Positions 8,832 through 17,538 of a DNA stretch of 51,076 bases are shown in pieces (position 1 is the first letter of the stretch; each line of letters opens with the position of its first letter). The notes beneath the pieces were generated by a model. The model was not told the origin of the DNA. It searched no databases and saw nothing but the letters and a program-made list of their open reading frames with translations. The DNA comes from Terriglobia bacterium (GTDB lineage Bacteria; Acidobacteriota; Terriglobia; Bryobacterales; Bryobacteraceae), in NCBI GenBank assembly GCA_020073365.1, contig JAIQFL010000026.1, forward strand, positions 1-51,076, written 5' to 3'. A program made the position numbers and the translations under genes.

Positions 8832-9812
8832 ATGACTTCCGTTCAACAGGAGTGGCTTGCCGCCGCGCGGACTGCCATGGAGATTGAGGCCGCTTCCGTT
8901 TCGCGCGCGGCCGGCCGCCTGGATGGCGAGCTGATCCGCGCGGTGGACCTGATTCTGGCGCATGCGGGCAAGGTGGTGCTCACGGGGATCGGAAAATCCG
9001 GGCACATCGCGCGCAAAATCGTGGCCACGCTGTGCAGCACCGGCACCGCTTCGGTGTTCCTCCATCCGGCTGAGGCAGTGCACGGCGACCTGGGAATCTA
9101 CACGCCGGGCGACCCCACGGTGCTCATCTCCAAGAACGGCAACTCCGCCGAACTGCTGGCGCTGGTGCCGCTGCTGCGCGAGTTTCATTCGCCGCTCATC
9201 GGAATCCTGGGATGCGCTACCTCACCCCTGGCGGCCGAATTGGACGTGCTGCTGGACGCTTCGGTGGAACGGGAGGCCGACCCCCACAACCTGGCGCCCA
9301 CGGCCAGCGCGGTGACGGCGCTGGCCCTGGGTCACGCGCTGGCCATCGCGCTGATGTGCGCGCGCAATTTCACGCCGGAAGAGTTCGGCAAGTTCCACCC
9401 GGGAGGCCAGCTCGGACGCAATCTGCGGCTCTCGGTGCGCGAGGCGATGCACACCGGCGACGAGGTGGCGAGCGTGGCGCCGGGAGCGTCGCTCAAGGAC
9501 GTGATCATCCAGATGACGCGACGGCCGCTGGGCGGGGCCTGCGTGGTTGCGCCCGACGGCCGGCTCGCCGGCTTCATCACGGATGGCGACCTGCGGCGGG
9601 CATTGACCAACCACGACGACATCCGCGAGCTGCGCGCCGAGGACGCCATGACGCGCGCGCCGGTGACGATCCGTCCGGAGGCGAGCCTGGGCGAGGCGTT
9701 GGAGCTGATGGAGCGGCGGCCCTCGCAGATTTCGGTCTTGCCGGTAGTGGATGAAACCGGGCGCGCGCTGGGGCTCATCCGGATCCACGATATCTACCTG
9801 GGGTCCCGGTAA
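8832..9812 (+). CDS. kdsD: Arabinose-5-phosphate isomerase (KpsF/GutQ family)
   Basis: 326 residues in the standard SIS + two CBS layout. The SIS domain shows the ligand loop TGIGKSGHIARKIVATL and the conserved HPAEAVHGDLG, with SNSGN replaced by SKNGNS-like ISKNGNSAELL. The CBS pair starts at AMHTGDEVASVAPG and ends with SVLPVVDETGRALGLIRIHD. The enzyme interconverts ribulose-5-P and arabinose-5-P, the first step to KDO for lipopolysaccharide. Cytoplasmic. Stop and the next start overlap (TAATG), so the downstream zinc-ribbon gene is probably co-translated. Full family length, all parts present. Confidence 0.92.
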   Translation: MTSVQQEWLAAARTAMEIEAASVSRAAGRLDGELIRAVDLILAHAGKVVLTGIGKSGHIARKIVATLCSTGTASVFLHPAEAVHGDLGIYTPGDPTVLISKNGNSAELLALVPLLREFHSPLIGILGCATSPLAAELDVLLDASVEREADPHNLAPTASAVTALALGHALAIALMCARNFTPEEFGKFHPGGQLGRNLRLSVREAMHTGDEVASVAPGASLKDVIIQMTRRPLGGACVVAPDGRLAGFITDGDLRRALTNHDDIRELRAEDAMTRAPVTIRPEASLGEALELMERRPSQISVLPVVDETGRALGLIRIHDIYLGSR

Positions 9813-10915
9813 TGCGTCTCACGGCTGCGTTGCTGGTGCTGGTGGCGATTGCGGTTCTGGCCGTGGCGCCGGGGGATCCGGGGCGGGGGACGCCGTTGTG
9901 GCCGGGCGCGCGTTACACGCGGGAGGACCGCGACCGCAGGATCCAGCGCGGCTTGCGTTTCATCTACGTTTCGATCGCCCGCAATCCCGCCCACTTCCAG
10001 GAATACGGCCACGACTTGCTGGCCGCGTTCTACAACATCGCGGTGACGTCGGGAGATCCCCAGCTCCGCCGCATGGCCTGGAGCATGGGGCACGAGCGGG
10101 CCATCGAGTGGCGCCGCATTCATCCCGCGCCTCCGGCCGATGCCAATGTGAATGACATCAGCGACCTGGTCTTCGGCGATGATGCGGCGGGACGGCTCGG
10201 CGTACCGGATGCGCGCATGCACACCCAGCTTCGCGAGCGGGCGGCGGGCTTCTCGGTTTACGATTTCCTGCTGTTCGATCCGGTGAAAGAGCCGCCGCCA
10301 TCGGACATCCCCAAGGAATGCGCGAAGTGCGGACACATCAACGCCCGCGGCACGACCGTGTGCACGCGCTGCGGTTCGAAGCTCGAGATGCACGACCGCT
10401 ACGACCTGTACCAGGATGCGCTGATCGAGTCTTACACGGGCGACCGCACGGGGATCACGCTGGGCGCGCACTACGTGGACGTGCTGCAATGGCTGCCGGC
10501 CATGCGCCCTTACCCGCCGCGCCTGACGCACAATGAGGACCACTATTACGCCGGCGTGTATACCGTGACGCACCTGGTCTACACGTATAACGACTACAGC
10601 CAGTATCGCCTTTCGCCCGGCTGCTTCCCGCAGGAGTTCGCGCATCTGAAGGAGAACCTGCGTCAGGCCGTGGTGGACAAGGACCCGGAGACCATGGGCG
10701 AGTACCTCGATTCGCTGCGCTCGTTCGGGCTGACGTTCGGCGACGATCTGATCCGGGCCGGCTTCGAATTTCTGCTATCGATCCAGAATCCGGACGGAAG
10801 CTGGGGGGATGTGAAAGACCCGGACCCCTATGGACGGTATCATCCGACCTGGACGGTGATCGACGGGTTGAGGGATTACCGGTGGTCGCGCGTGCTGCCC
10901 TGCCCGGCGTTTTAG
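9812..10915 (+). CDS. Hypothetical exported protein with internal zinc ribbon
   Basis: 367 residues, product not recognised. The N-terminus (MRLTAALLVLVAIAVLAVAP) is a signal peptide or single anchor. A four-cysteine zinc ribbon sits near residues 169-187 (CAKCGHI...VCTRCG). The C-terminal third is helical, with a QNPDGSWGD motif like the QW repeats of terpene-cyclase/prenyltransferase alpha-toroid proteins, and YHPTWTVIDGLRDYRW at the end. No catalytic DxDD is seen. A zinc ribbon in an exported protein is uncommon. Overlaps the kdsD stop by one base. The stop is convergent with, and overlaps, the stop of the kinase gene on the other strand (TTAG, 10912-10915). Confidence 0.7.
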   Translation: MRLTAALLVLVAIAVLAVAPGDPGRGTPLWPGARYTREDRDRRIQRGLRFIYVSIARNPAHFQEYGHDLLAAFYNIAVTSGDPQLRRMAWSMGHERAIEWRRIHPAPPADANVNDISDLVFGDDAAGRLGVPDARMHTQLRERAAGFSVYDFLLFDPVKEPPPSDIPKECAKCGHINARGTTVCTRCGSKLEMHDRYDLYQDALIESYTGDRTGITLGAHYVDVLQWLPAMRPYPPRLTHNEDHYYAGVYTVTHLVYTYNDYSQYRLSPGCFPQEFAHLKENLRQAVVDKDPETMGEYLDSLRSFGLTFGDDLIRAGFEFLLSIQNPDGSWGDVKDPDPYGRYHPTWTVIDGLRDYRWSRVLPCPAF

Positions 10916-12510
10916 CGGCGTCTTTGGAGAGTCTCTCGAACCCGCTGTCCCAAGGCATCGGCGCTGAAGGGCTTCGCCAGGAAGTCGGGCGTTCCCTGGG
11001 CGGCCGCGGCATTGTGCGGATAGCCGGAAATGTACAACACTGCCAACCCCGGGCGGATGGTTTTCAGACGCTCGGCGATGTCGCGGCCATGGCCATCCGG
11101 CAAATCCAGGTCGATTATCAGCAGATCGATGGGACCTGGGAAGTTCCGTGCCCGGTCAGTCGCTTCCTTTCCGCTGGAAGCCGCGAGGCTGGTATATCCG
11201 AGGCTCTCCAGTACGCTTGAGGCAAACCGCAGCACGTCGCCATGGTCCTCCACCAAGAGAATGGTCTCAGTACCGCGCTGCGGGGCGATTCGCGGCGCAG
11301 ACACGGCCGGTGCGGTCTCGCCCGGTGTGGACGGCAGGTACACGGATACCACGGTCCCTTTCCCTTTTTCGCTATGGACGGAAATCCAGCCCGCGCTCTG
11401 TTTGACGATACGATACACCGTACATAGCCCGAGGCCCGTGCCCACACCGGCCGGCTTGGTCGTATAGAGGGGCTCAAACAGGTGCGCCTTGGTCGAATCG
11501 TCCATACCCATACCGGTGTCGGCGACGGTAAGCAGGACATAGCCGCCCGGCGGCATTCCGCCGCGGCCCGCGGCCAAAGCAGCATCGAGCTCCAGATTAG
11601 CCGTCTGGATCTCGAGCCTTCCGCCTTCCGGCATGGCGTCGCGGGCGTTGACCACGAGGTTCATCAGCACCTGCTCCATCAGGCCGGCATCGGCGAGCGC
11701 GGTACCCAGCTTTGGTTCCAGCTTGCCGGTGAACTCTATGTTTGCCGGCAACAGGCGGCGGAGCAGCGTGATCATGCCGGTGACGACATCGTTCAGGTTC
11801 AGGATGGTCGACTGGTGCGTCTGGTGCCGGCTGAAGGCCAGCAGGCGGCCCGCCAGAGTGGCAGCGCGTTCTCCGGCTTCGCGGATGAGCTGCAGGTACT
11901 CTTGAGTAGTTTCCGGCGGCTCTTTCCGCGAAAGTAACAAGTCGCTGTATCCGTTGATTACGGTCAACAGGTTGTTCAGGTCATGGGCGGCGCCGCCGGC
12001 AAGGTGACCGACTGCTTCCATCTTCTGCGCCTGCCGGAGTTGGTCTTCCAGTTCGGCGCGGGCGGAGACAAAGCTGCCGCTTTCCAGACCGGGTTCGAGG
12101 GGCTCGCGGCCACCCCAGTCTTGGGGATCGGACTCCGCGCGCGTAGCGATCTCGCGCTGGATTGCCAAGAAATGCGAGATCGCGCCGGATGCGTCCCGGA
12201 TCGGCGTGATGGTCATTTCCTCTAGATACTCGGAGCCGTCTTTCCGCCGGTTCCGCGTCTGCCCACGCCAGGGCCGGCCCGCCAGAATCGTTTGCCAGAC
12301 CTCGGGGAAAGAGCGGGGCGGCTGCCAGCCGGATTCCCGCAATCCAGGGTTCCCGCCGATGACCTCGAAAACGGAATGGCCAGTGACCGCCGTGAACGCC
12401 GGGTTCACCCACCGGATGGCGCCGGAGCGATCGATGAGGAGGATGCCGTCCGCGCAGTTTTCAACTGCCGCGAGGACAGGATTGCCAGGCTGGGGACCGT
12501 CGGTGAACAA
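10912..12510 (-). CDS. PAS-containing hybrid histidine kinase with C-terminal receiver
   Basis: About 532 residues. Domain order: PAS (VENCADGILLIDRSGAIRWV ... GNPGLRESG), PAC (KDGSEYLEEMTITPIRD), HisKA with phospho-acceptor His in GHLAGGAAHDLNNLL, HATPase (N box LMNLVVNARDAM, G boxes DTGMGMDD and GTGLGLCTVYRIV), then a receiver domain with acceptor Asp in DLLIIDLDLPDGHG. No membrane segments, so cytoplasmic sensing. The start chosen is TTG at 12510: it is preceded by a strong AAGGAG five bases upstream, and an upstream in-frame ATG (12627) has no such site. The gene thereby overlaps the upstream sigma-like gene by about 105 bases in another frame. Confidence 0.85.
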   Translation of the reverse strand: MFTDGPQPGNPVLAAVENCADGILLIDRSGAIRWVNPAFTAVTGHSVFEVIGGNPGLRESGWQPPRSFPEVWQTILAGRPWRGQTRNRRKDGSEYLEEMTITPIRDASGAISHFLAIQREIATRAESDPQDWGGREPLEPGLESGSFVSARAELEDQLRQAQKMEAVGHLAGGAAHDLNNLLTVINGYSDLLLSRKEPPETTQEYLQLIREAGERAATLAGRLLAFSRHQTHQSTILNLNDVVTGMITLLRRLLPANIEFTGKLEPKLGTALADAGLMEQVLMNLVVNARDAMPEGGRLEIQTANLELDAALAAGRGGMPPGGYVLLTVADTGMGMDDSTKAHLFEPLYTTKPAGVGTGLGLCTVYRIVKQSAGWISVHSEKGKGTVVSVYLPSTPGETAPAVSAPRIAPQRGTETILLVEDHGDVLRFASSVLESLGYTSLAASSGKEATDRARNFPGPIDLLIIDLDLPDGHGRDIAERLKTIRPGLAVLYISGYPHNAAAAQGTPDFLAKPFSADALGQRVRETLQRRR

Positions 12511-13007
12511 TTCTGCTCCTTGTTTGAATTTCGACCCACACGGGATTCCCGGCGCATGAGAACGTAATCCAGTGCTGCCCGCTTCAATCTCCGAAACTCC
12601 TTCGGTGATAAGTTCATGGACACACATATGCTTTCCTTTGCCTCCTTAAAGAGGTAGAAGCGCCGGAGCAGTTCGTGCTCCCGGCTGGGGAGCGAACGGA
12701 CCCTATTGACGACGTCTGTCTCCCGGGGCGCGTTCGGCGGGATCTGCAGCCCCCTCTGAACCGCCTTCCGCAACTTTCGTATCGCGGTCCAGACTGCGCC
12801 GAGCGTGCCACCTGGCGTGCGCTCGCACAGACGTTCCACAAGAACGCTTTCGAGGGCGCTTTCGAGGACTTTGGGACACTTCGGGCCTGATTTACCTGAC
12901 CCCGGCGAGGGCTCTTCAAGTATGGCGGCCACCTGGTTCAGGCCGGCAAGTTCTCTCGCGCCGTAGCTCTGCCAGGCCGATCCAAACGCTGCGTCTGCTT
13001 GTGTCAT
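12405..13007 (-). CDS. Sigma-70-region-4-like regulatory protein
   Basis: 200 residues. The recognisable part is LPSREHELLRRFYLFKEAKE followed by a helix-turn-helix (MNLSPKEFRRLKRAALDYVL) that resembles sigma-70 region 4 (the 'LPxREREVLxLRY' pattern). Region 2 is not recognisable, so this is probably a sigma-like or anti-sigma-linked regulator rather than a complete sigma factor. The last 35 residues overlap the kinase gene in another frame and are low-complexity (SSRQLKTARTASSSSIAPAP), so the tail may be of little functional importance. It precedes the hybrid kinase and is divergent from the NarL-type regulator, sharing a 400-base control region. Confidence 0.6.
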   Translation of the reverse strand: MTQADAAFGSAWQSYGARELAGLNQVAAILEEPSPGSGKSGPKCPKVLESALESVLVERLCERTPGGTLGAVWTAIRKLRKAVQRGLQIPPNAPRETDVVNRVRSLPSREHELLRRFYLFKEAKESICVSMNLSPKEFRRLKRAALDYVLMRRESRVGRNSNKEQNCSPTVPSLAILSSRQLKTARTASSSSIAPAPSGG

Positions 13008-13407
13008 GAAAGGATGATTCGGTATTAAGGGGCGATGTGGACATTTCGGGTGACCGAGGAAGTCGGTTCCATTCCATTATGTTGTTCGGCGGACCGGGAA
13101 CCCATCCGTAGTTCTACGGGTATCCCAGTGGAAGATTACCGGGCCCACGGCTGTCCCATGTGGTTGATGGGCCTCCGATATCCAGGAAGCTGTCAGACAT
13201 CGTATGGGTTGGCACTGGAGGGCCCCTCCGTAATTCTACGGATACCTGATTCGGGCGATGGCGCGTTTAATGGAGCTATAGCATGGGTCGCGTATCGGGA
13301 TCGCTTGCTTACGGGGTGCCCCCTGGGCCCGGCTCCGATCGGAGCTGCGACTGTGCGGGAGCGGTCTTCATGTACTTAGTATGATAGGGCGACAGCGGGG
13401 ATGACGT
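13008..13407. promoter_or_regulatory. Divergent control region with two matching CCGTA...TACGG palindromes
   Basis: No gene in these 400 bases. Two near-identical palindromes, CCGTAGTTCTACGG (13106-13119) and CCGTAATTCTACGG (13228-13241), lie 122 bases apart (start to start); both are followed by a similar GTATCC/ATACCT stretch. Spaced CCGTA-N4-TACGG dyads are of the size bound by LuxR/NarL-type response regulators, and the gene at 13408 encodes one. A third, smaller dyad TACTTAGTA (about 13373-13381) and a TATGAT -10-like box lie just before that gene. The region may serve both the leftward sigma/kinase pair and the rightward regulator. Binding is inferred. Confidence 0.5.
13313..13333. repeat. 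Copy A of a dispersed GC-rich 21-base repeat
   Basis: Begins GGGGTGCCCCCTGGG and ends CCCGGC. An identical 21-base copy lies at 21474-21494 and a 19/21 copy at 50183-50203. Weaker similarity continues to the right (GGAG...CTGTGC) in the first two. Confidence 0.6.
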
Positions 13408-14043
13408 ATGCCTAAGACCAGAGTCTTGCTGGCGGATGACCATGCGGTGGTCGCACAGGGCCTGGAGGCTCTGCTCAAGGACGATTTCGATCTGGTCGGC
13501 GTAGTGAACGATGGACGGGCGCTGCTGGATGCCGCGGAGACGCTTCGGCCGGATGTGATTGTGACCGATATTTCCATGCCCATGTTGAACGGACTGGATG
13601 CGATCCGGCAGATCCGAATGCGCTGGCCGGGAATGAAGGTGATCGTCCTCACCATGCACCGGGAGACTCAGTTGGCCGTGGATGCCTTTCGCGCCGGTGC
13701 TTCCGGCTACATGCTGAAGGTCTCGCCGGGAGAAGAGCTCATTACCGCGATCGCCCAGGTGGCTCTGGGGAGAGCCTATGTGACCACCCTGCTGACCAAA
13801 GACCTCATCACGGTTCTTATGGAAGCCGGCCGCGAAGGGTCACCCGGGGACAACCCGCTGACCCCGCGCCAGCGGGAGGTTCTGCAATTGATCGCCGAGG
13901 GGCGCACGATGAAGGAGGTGGCCTCGATCCTACACATCTCGCCGCGGACCGCCGAATCGCACAAATATGAAATCATGCAGACTCTGGGGGTAGAGACTAC
14001 TGCCGCGTTGATCCAGTACGCCTTGCGACTGAAGTTGGTGTAG
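13408..14043 (+). CDS. NarL/FixJ-type response regulator
   Basis: 211 residues. Receiver domain 1-120 with the acidic pair D10/D11, phospho-acceptor D54 (VTDISMPMLNG), T82 (VLTM) and K104 (YMLKV). C-terminal LuxR-type helix-turn-helix, about 146-205 (LTPRQREVLQLIAEGRTMKE, then VASILHISPRTAESHKYEI). All signalling residues are intact. The partner is probably the NarX-type kinase encoded next, in the same direction. Upstream dyads (13106-13241) are candidate binding sites, suggesting autoregulation. Start ATG 13408. Confidence 0.92.
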   Translation: MPKTRVLLADDHAVVAQGLEALLKDDFDLVGVVNDGRALLDAAETLRPDVIVTDISMPMLNGLDAIRQIRMRWPGMKVIVLTMHRETQLAVDAFRAGASGYMLKVSPGEELITAIAQVALGRAYVTTLLTKDLITVLMEAGREGSPGDNPLTPRQREVLQLIAEGRTMKEVASILHISPRTAESHKYEIMQTLGVETTAALIQYALRLKLV

Positions 14044-14065
14044 GAGCGATCTGAGAATGCTCTGC

Positions 14066-14200
14066 AAGTGGTGGGGCGGACCCCTTGGGCCGCAGCCGAC
14101 GCCCCCGTCGGCCTCTCGGGGGCCGCAGCGACCCTGTTTTGTCGGGCGACGGGCGGGTCCCGGGCGACCCGCGCGGACCAGGGGGTCCGCCCCACCATTT
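14066..14200. repeat. 135-base palindromic intergenic element
   Basis: Terminal arms 14066-14086 and 14180-14200 are inverted copies (core TGGTGGGGCGGACCCC) with about two mismatches. The interior is very GC-rich with nested dyads (CCGACG...CGTCGG; GTCGGGCGACGGGCG...CCCGGGCGACCCG). It lies between the regulator stop and the kinase start and could form a long hairpin in the mRNA, perhaps reducing read-through. It belongs to the GTGGGGC-type repeat class seen at several other gaps. Confidence 0.7.
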
Positions 14201-14213
14201 GTGCCAGGCACAC

Positions 14214-15485
14214 ATGCAATTTCTTAATCCAGTAACGAGGCCAGGACCGTGGCCCGGGCGGAGGGCGATCTGGGAACGCGCTGCCGCAAAGTTGCCGGTC
14301 TGGGCTTTGCCTCCCAGCCTTGCCGACGCGGAGAAAACCCGCACCGGCCGCACCCTCTATGTCCTTTTGCTGAGCCTGATGGCGATGGGCACTTTCTCGC
14401 TCGTTCAGGCTTGGGTTCATCACTGGACGGGCGCCGCTTACACGCTGGGCGCCGAGAATTTGTGCCTGCTCGCGGCCCTCTGGTTCAATCGTCGGGGAGA
14501 AACCGAATGGGCAACCAAGGTCATCTGCTTCAGTGAACTGGCCTGCGGGTTGCTCTTGACCTCCCTGTTCGGCATTGGACTAAGGGACGAAGAGGTATTG
14601 CTGTTCCCGCTGATGCTGGTCACTGCCGCGGTCCTGCTGCGTTGGGGCTCGTACGTCAGATTTGCGGGACTGGTGGTTGTGTCGGTGATAGGCGCCGGAT
14701 TCATTCTGCAAGAAAGCGGCACCAGAACCAGGCTCCACACCGTGGTCAACATGGTCAACATCCTGTTGACTACGGTGGTTGCTGTAGGGCTGCTGGCCCG
14801 CAATCTGAAGGAACGCGTGCTCCAATCGCGGGAAGCCGAGCGGGAGCTAGAGGCGCTGAGCGCGCGCTTAATCCATGCCCAAGAGGAAGAACGGACCCGC
14901 CTCGCCCGGGAACTGCACGACGATCTCGCTCAGCAAATCGCGGCGCTGAGCATTGGCTTGAGCAATCTGAAGCGGAAGATCCCACAGCAGGATGCGGAGG
15001 CGCGGGGCCAAAGCGAACTGATCCAGCAGAAGCTGGTGGACCTGTCGGAGAGTGTTCGCAGGATTTCGCACGAACTCCACCCGGCTGTGCTGGAGCATGC
15101 CGGACTGGCCGCCGCCTTGCGGGACTACTGTTCGGAGTATGGGCAGTTGACGGGCATCCGGGTGTCGGTACAGACCCACGGCTCGCTGGACGGTGTGCCG
15201 CCCTCCATCGCTCTTTGCATCTACCGGATTACGCAAGAGGCGCTGCAGAATGTCGCGAAGCATGCGCATGTGGGAGAAGCCGAGGTCGAGCTCAGGCGCT
15301 CCGGCGGTAGGTTGCGCCTGGCCGTGTCGGATCGCGGGGCAGGAATCCAACCGAGCCGCGCCGGCAAGCCGGTAGGGCTCGGTCTGGTTAGTATCAAGGA
15401 ACGAACACGGCTCGTGAACGGCGCTTTCGAAATCCAAAGCAAGCCCGGCCAGGGCACCGTTGTGCTGGTGACGATCCCGGCGTGA
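14214..15485 (+). CDS. NarX-type membrane histidine kinase (HisKA_3)
   Basis: About 423 residues from ATG 14214. An earlier in-frame start would translate the palindromic repeat and is rejected. The N-terminal half has about six hydrophobic helices (TLYVLLLSLMAMGTFSLV, LCLLAALWF, ACGLLLTSLFGIG, VLLFPLMLVTAAVLL, FAGLVVVSVIGAGFIL, VNILLTTVVAVGLLA) and no periplasmic sensor domain. A coiled linker follows, then HisKA_3 with the acceptor His in RLARELHDDLAQQIAAL, and a HATPase with N box RITQEALQNVAKHAH and G box GLGLVSIKERTRL. Likely partner of the regulator immediately upstream. Confidence 0.9.
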   Translation: MQFLNPVTRPGPWPGRRAIWERAAAKLPVWALPPSLADAEKTRTGRTLYVLLLSLMAMGTFSLVQAWVHHWTGAAYTLGAENLCLLAALWFNRRGETEWATKVICFSELACGLLLTSLFGIGLRDEEVLLFPLMLVTAAVLLRWGSYVRFAGLVVVSVIGAGFILQESGTRTRLHTVVNMVNILLTTVVAVGLLARNLKERVLQSREAERELEALSARLIHAQEEERTRLARELHDDLAQQIAALSIGLSNLKRKIPQQDAEARGQSELIQQKLVDLSESVRRISHELHPAVLEHAGLAAALRDYCSEYGQLTGIRVSVQTHGSLDGVPPSIALCIYRITQEALQNVAKHAHVGEAEVELRRSGGRLRLAVSDRGAGIQPSRAGKPVGLGLVSIKERTRLVNGAFEIQSKPGQGTVVLVTIPA

Positions 15486-15597
15486 AGGAGCCTTGGCGAT
15501 GGCTGCCGGTCCTGCCGCGGACGGGAAAGTACGGAGCATCACCCACGCCGAACGAACCCAAAACCGCCGGCGCCTGGCGTTCCGTTACAGTGGGAGC

Positions 15598-17430
15598 ATG
15601 AAGACCCTGATGGCCGCCGGATTGGTTCTTGCCATGCAACTGGCCGGACAGGAAATCCGCCTGGTGCAGGCCGCGACTGGTATCGGCGCGCCCACCGATA
15701 TCCAGAATGCGGGGGATGGGTCGGGACGGCTTTTTTTCGTCCAGCAGAACGGGATCGTGCGACTCTTCCGCAATGGCGTGCTGTCTCTCCAGCCGTTCCT
15801 CGATATCAGCGCCAAGACCCGCGCCAATGGCGAACTCGGGCTGCTGGGGCTGGCATTCTCGCCCAGGTTTGCGCAGAACGGGCGGCTCTACGTGGATTAC
15901 ACCGACCTCTCTGGAAACACCGTCATCGCGCAGTATCGCCTGTCGTCGAACCCCGACGTGGCCGACCCGACGAGTGAGATCGCCCTGCTGCACATCGCCC
16001 AGCCATTCGTCAATCACAAAGGCGGGCAGATACGTTTTGGGCCGGATGGCTACCTCTACATCGGGATGGGCGATGGCGGGTCGGCAGGCGACCCTCTGCA
16101 CAACGGGCAAAGCCTGGGGACGCTTCTTGGAAAGCTGCTGCGCATTGACGTGGAGAGCGACCCGGGACACGTGCGCATCCCGCCGGACAATCCTTTCGTG
16201 AACTCGGCGGGCGCACGCCCCGAGATCTGGGCCTACGGGTTGCGCAATCCGTGGCGCTTCAGCTTCGATAGCGCGACCAACGACCTGTGGATCGCCGACG
16301 TCGGGCAGGACACCTACGAAGAGATCGATTACCAACCGGCTTCCAGCCACGGCGGCGAGAATTACGGCTGGAGCCTGATGGAAGGAATGCACTGTTATGT
16401 GCTTGGGTGTAACACCCAGGGGCTGACCCTTCCGGTGGTTGAATACTCGCACATTGTAGGTGGGTGTTCGGTGACCGGCGCGTTCGTGTATCGGGGGCAG
16501 GTTTCGCCCGGCTTGCGCGGCACTTATCTTTACGCGGATTACTGCAGCGGCATTGTGTGGGGGCTGTCCCACGAGGGGGGCGGCTGGACCAGCCGGAGGC
16601 TCACCACTGCCGCCGGATTCAACATCACAACGTTCGGCCAGGACGAGGCCGGCGAACTCTACGTCGCCGACGCGGCCTCCGGCACGATCTATCACGTGGT
16701 GGGCAGCACGGCGCCCAGGATCGCGGTGGGCGGAGTGGTGAACTCGGCGAGTTTTGTTCCCGGGCTGGTCGCGGGATCGCTGGCCACAGTGTTCGCGGCC
16801 GGAGTGCTGGATGCCCCTGGGGTGGTAATGGCCGGCCAGATTCCCGTCGCCGCATCGCTGAACGGCGTCTCGGTAACGGTGAACGGGACGGCGGCGCCGA
16901 TCTACGCGTTGGCCAATTCCAACGGCCTGGAGCTGGTCAATTTCCAGGTTCCGTTTGAAGTGGCCGGACAGACGACGGCGTCGGTGGTGGTGTCGCGTGG
17001 GGGACAGGCGAGCCCCGCCGTCGCGGCGCCGGTGCTGGACGTGCAGCCGGCGGTGTATACCAACGATGCGACACTGACGCAGGCCGTGGTGGTGCACAAC
17101 GCCGACTACACGCTGGTAACGGCCGCGCACCCGCTCCAGCGCGGCGAATTCGCGTTTCTTTATGCGGCGGGCCTGGGGCGAGTGGCTAACCAGCCCCAGA
17201 CGGGCGCGGCCGCTCCGGCTTCGCCTCCGCTCGCATCGGTGCCGGGCAATGTGCAGGTGACGTTGGCGGGCCTGGCGTGCGAGGTGGAGTACGCGGGACT
17301 GGCGCCGGGGCTGGTGGGCGTGTACCAGGTGAACTTCCGCGTCCCCGCGAATGCGCCGGGCGGGTCCGGGGATCTGGTGGTCACGGCGGGATCGGCGAAG
17401 AGCCCCGCGGTGAAGGTGCCGGTGCAGTAG
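15598..17430 (+). CDS. Secreted PQQ-type sugar dehydrogenase propeller with TIGR03437 tail
   Basis: 610 residues from ATG 15598 (GGAG upstream; the next residues form a signal peptide, MKTLMAAGLVLAMQLAGQ). Residues about 20-360 form a GSDH/soluble glucose dehydrogenase propeller: GELGLLGLAFSPRFAQNGRL, VNHKGGQIRFGPDGYLYIGM, GDGGSAGDPLHNGQ, EIWAYGLRNPWRFSFD, DVGQDTYEEIDY. The C-terminal 240 residues, beginning GGVVNSASFVPGLVAGSLA, are the TIGR03437 domain typical of Solibacter-like Acidobacteria, with FYAAGLG-type and VYQVNFRVP motifs. Family members oxidise aldose sugars with PQQ and Ca2+; the substrate is unknown. It stands as a single gene. Confidence 0.88.
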   Translation: MKTLMAAGLVLAMQLAGQEIRLVQAATGIGAPTDIQNAGDGSGRLFFVQQNGIVRLFRNGVLSLQPFLDISAKTRANGELGLLGLAFSPRFAQNGRLYVDYTDLSGNTVIAQYRLSSNPDVADPTSEIALLHIAQPFVNHKGGQIRFGPDGYLYIGMGDGGSAGDPLHNGQSLGTLLGKLLRIDVESDPGHVRIPPDNPFVNSAGARPEIWAYGLRNPWRFSFDSATNDLWIADVGQDTYEEIDYQPASSHGGENYGWSLMEGMHCYVLGCNTQGLTLPVVEYSHIVGGCSVTGAFVYRGQVSPGLRGTYLYADYCSGIVWGLSHEGGGWTSRRLTTAAGFNITTFGQDEAGELYVADAASGTIYHVVGSTAPRIAVGGVVNSASFVPGLVAGSLATVFAAGVLDAPGVVMAGQIPVAASLNGVSVTVNGTAAPIYALANSNGLELVNFQVPFEVAGQTTASVVVSRGGQASPAVAAPVLDVQPAVYTNDATLTQAVVVHNADYTLVTAAHPLQRGEFAFLYAAGLGRVANQPQTGAAAPASPPLASVPGNVQVTLAGLACEVEYAGLAPGLVGVYQVNFRVPANAPGGSGDLVVTAGSAKSPAVKVPVQ

Positions 17431-17538
17431 GGCATTGCTGGATGGCATCGAAGCCACGACCGTTGACGTCAGGTCAGAGTCAGATGCTGTGAGAATCGGT
17501 TGGCAGGCGAAAGCGCCCGCCCCACCTTGGCGCAGATA

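Noticed and set aside
15394..17457. Leftward frame of 687 codons over the sugar-dehydrogenase gene
   Set aside because: Composition is Arg/His-rich antisense shadow; the plus strand carries a signal peptide, GSDH and TIGR03437 motifs.
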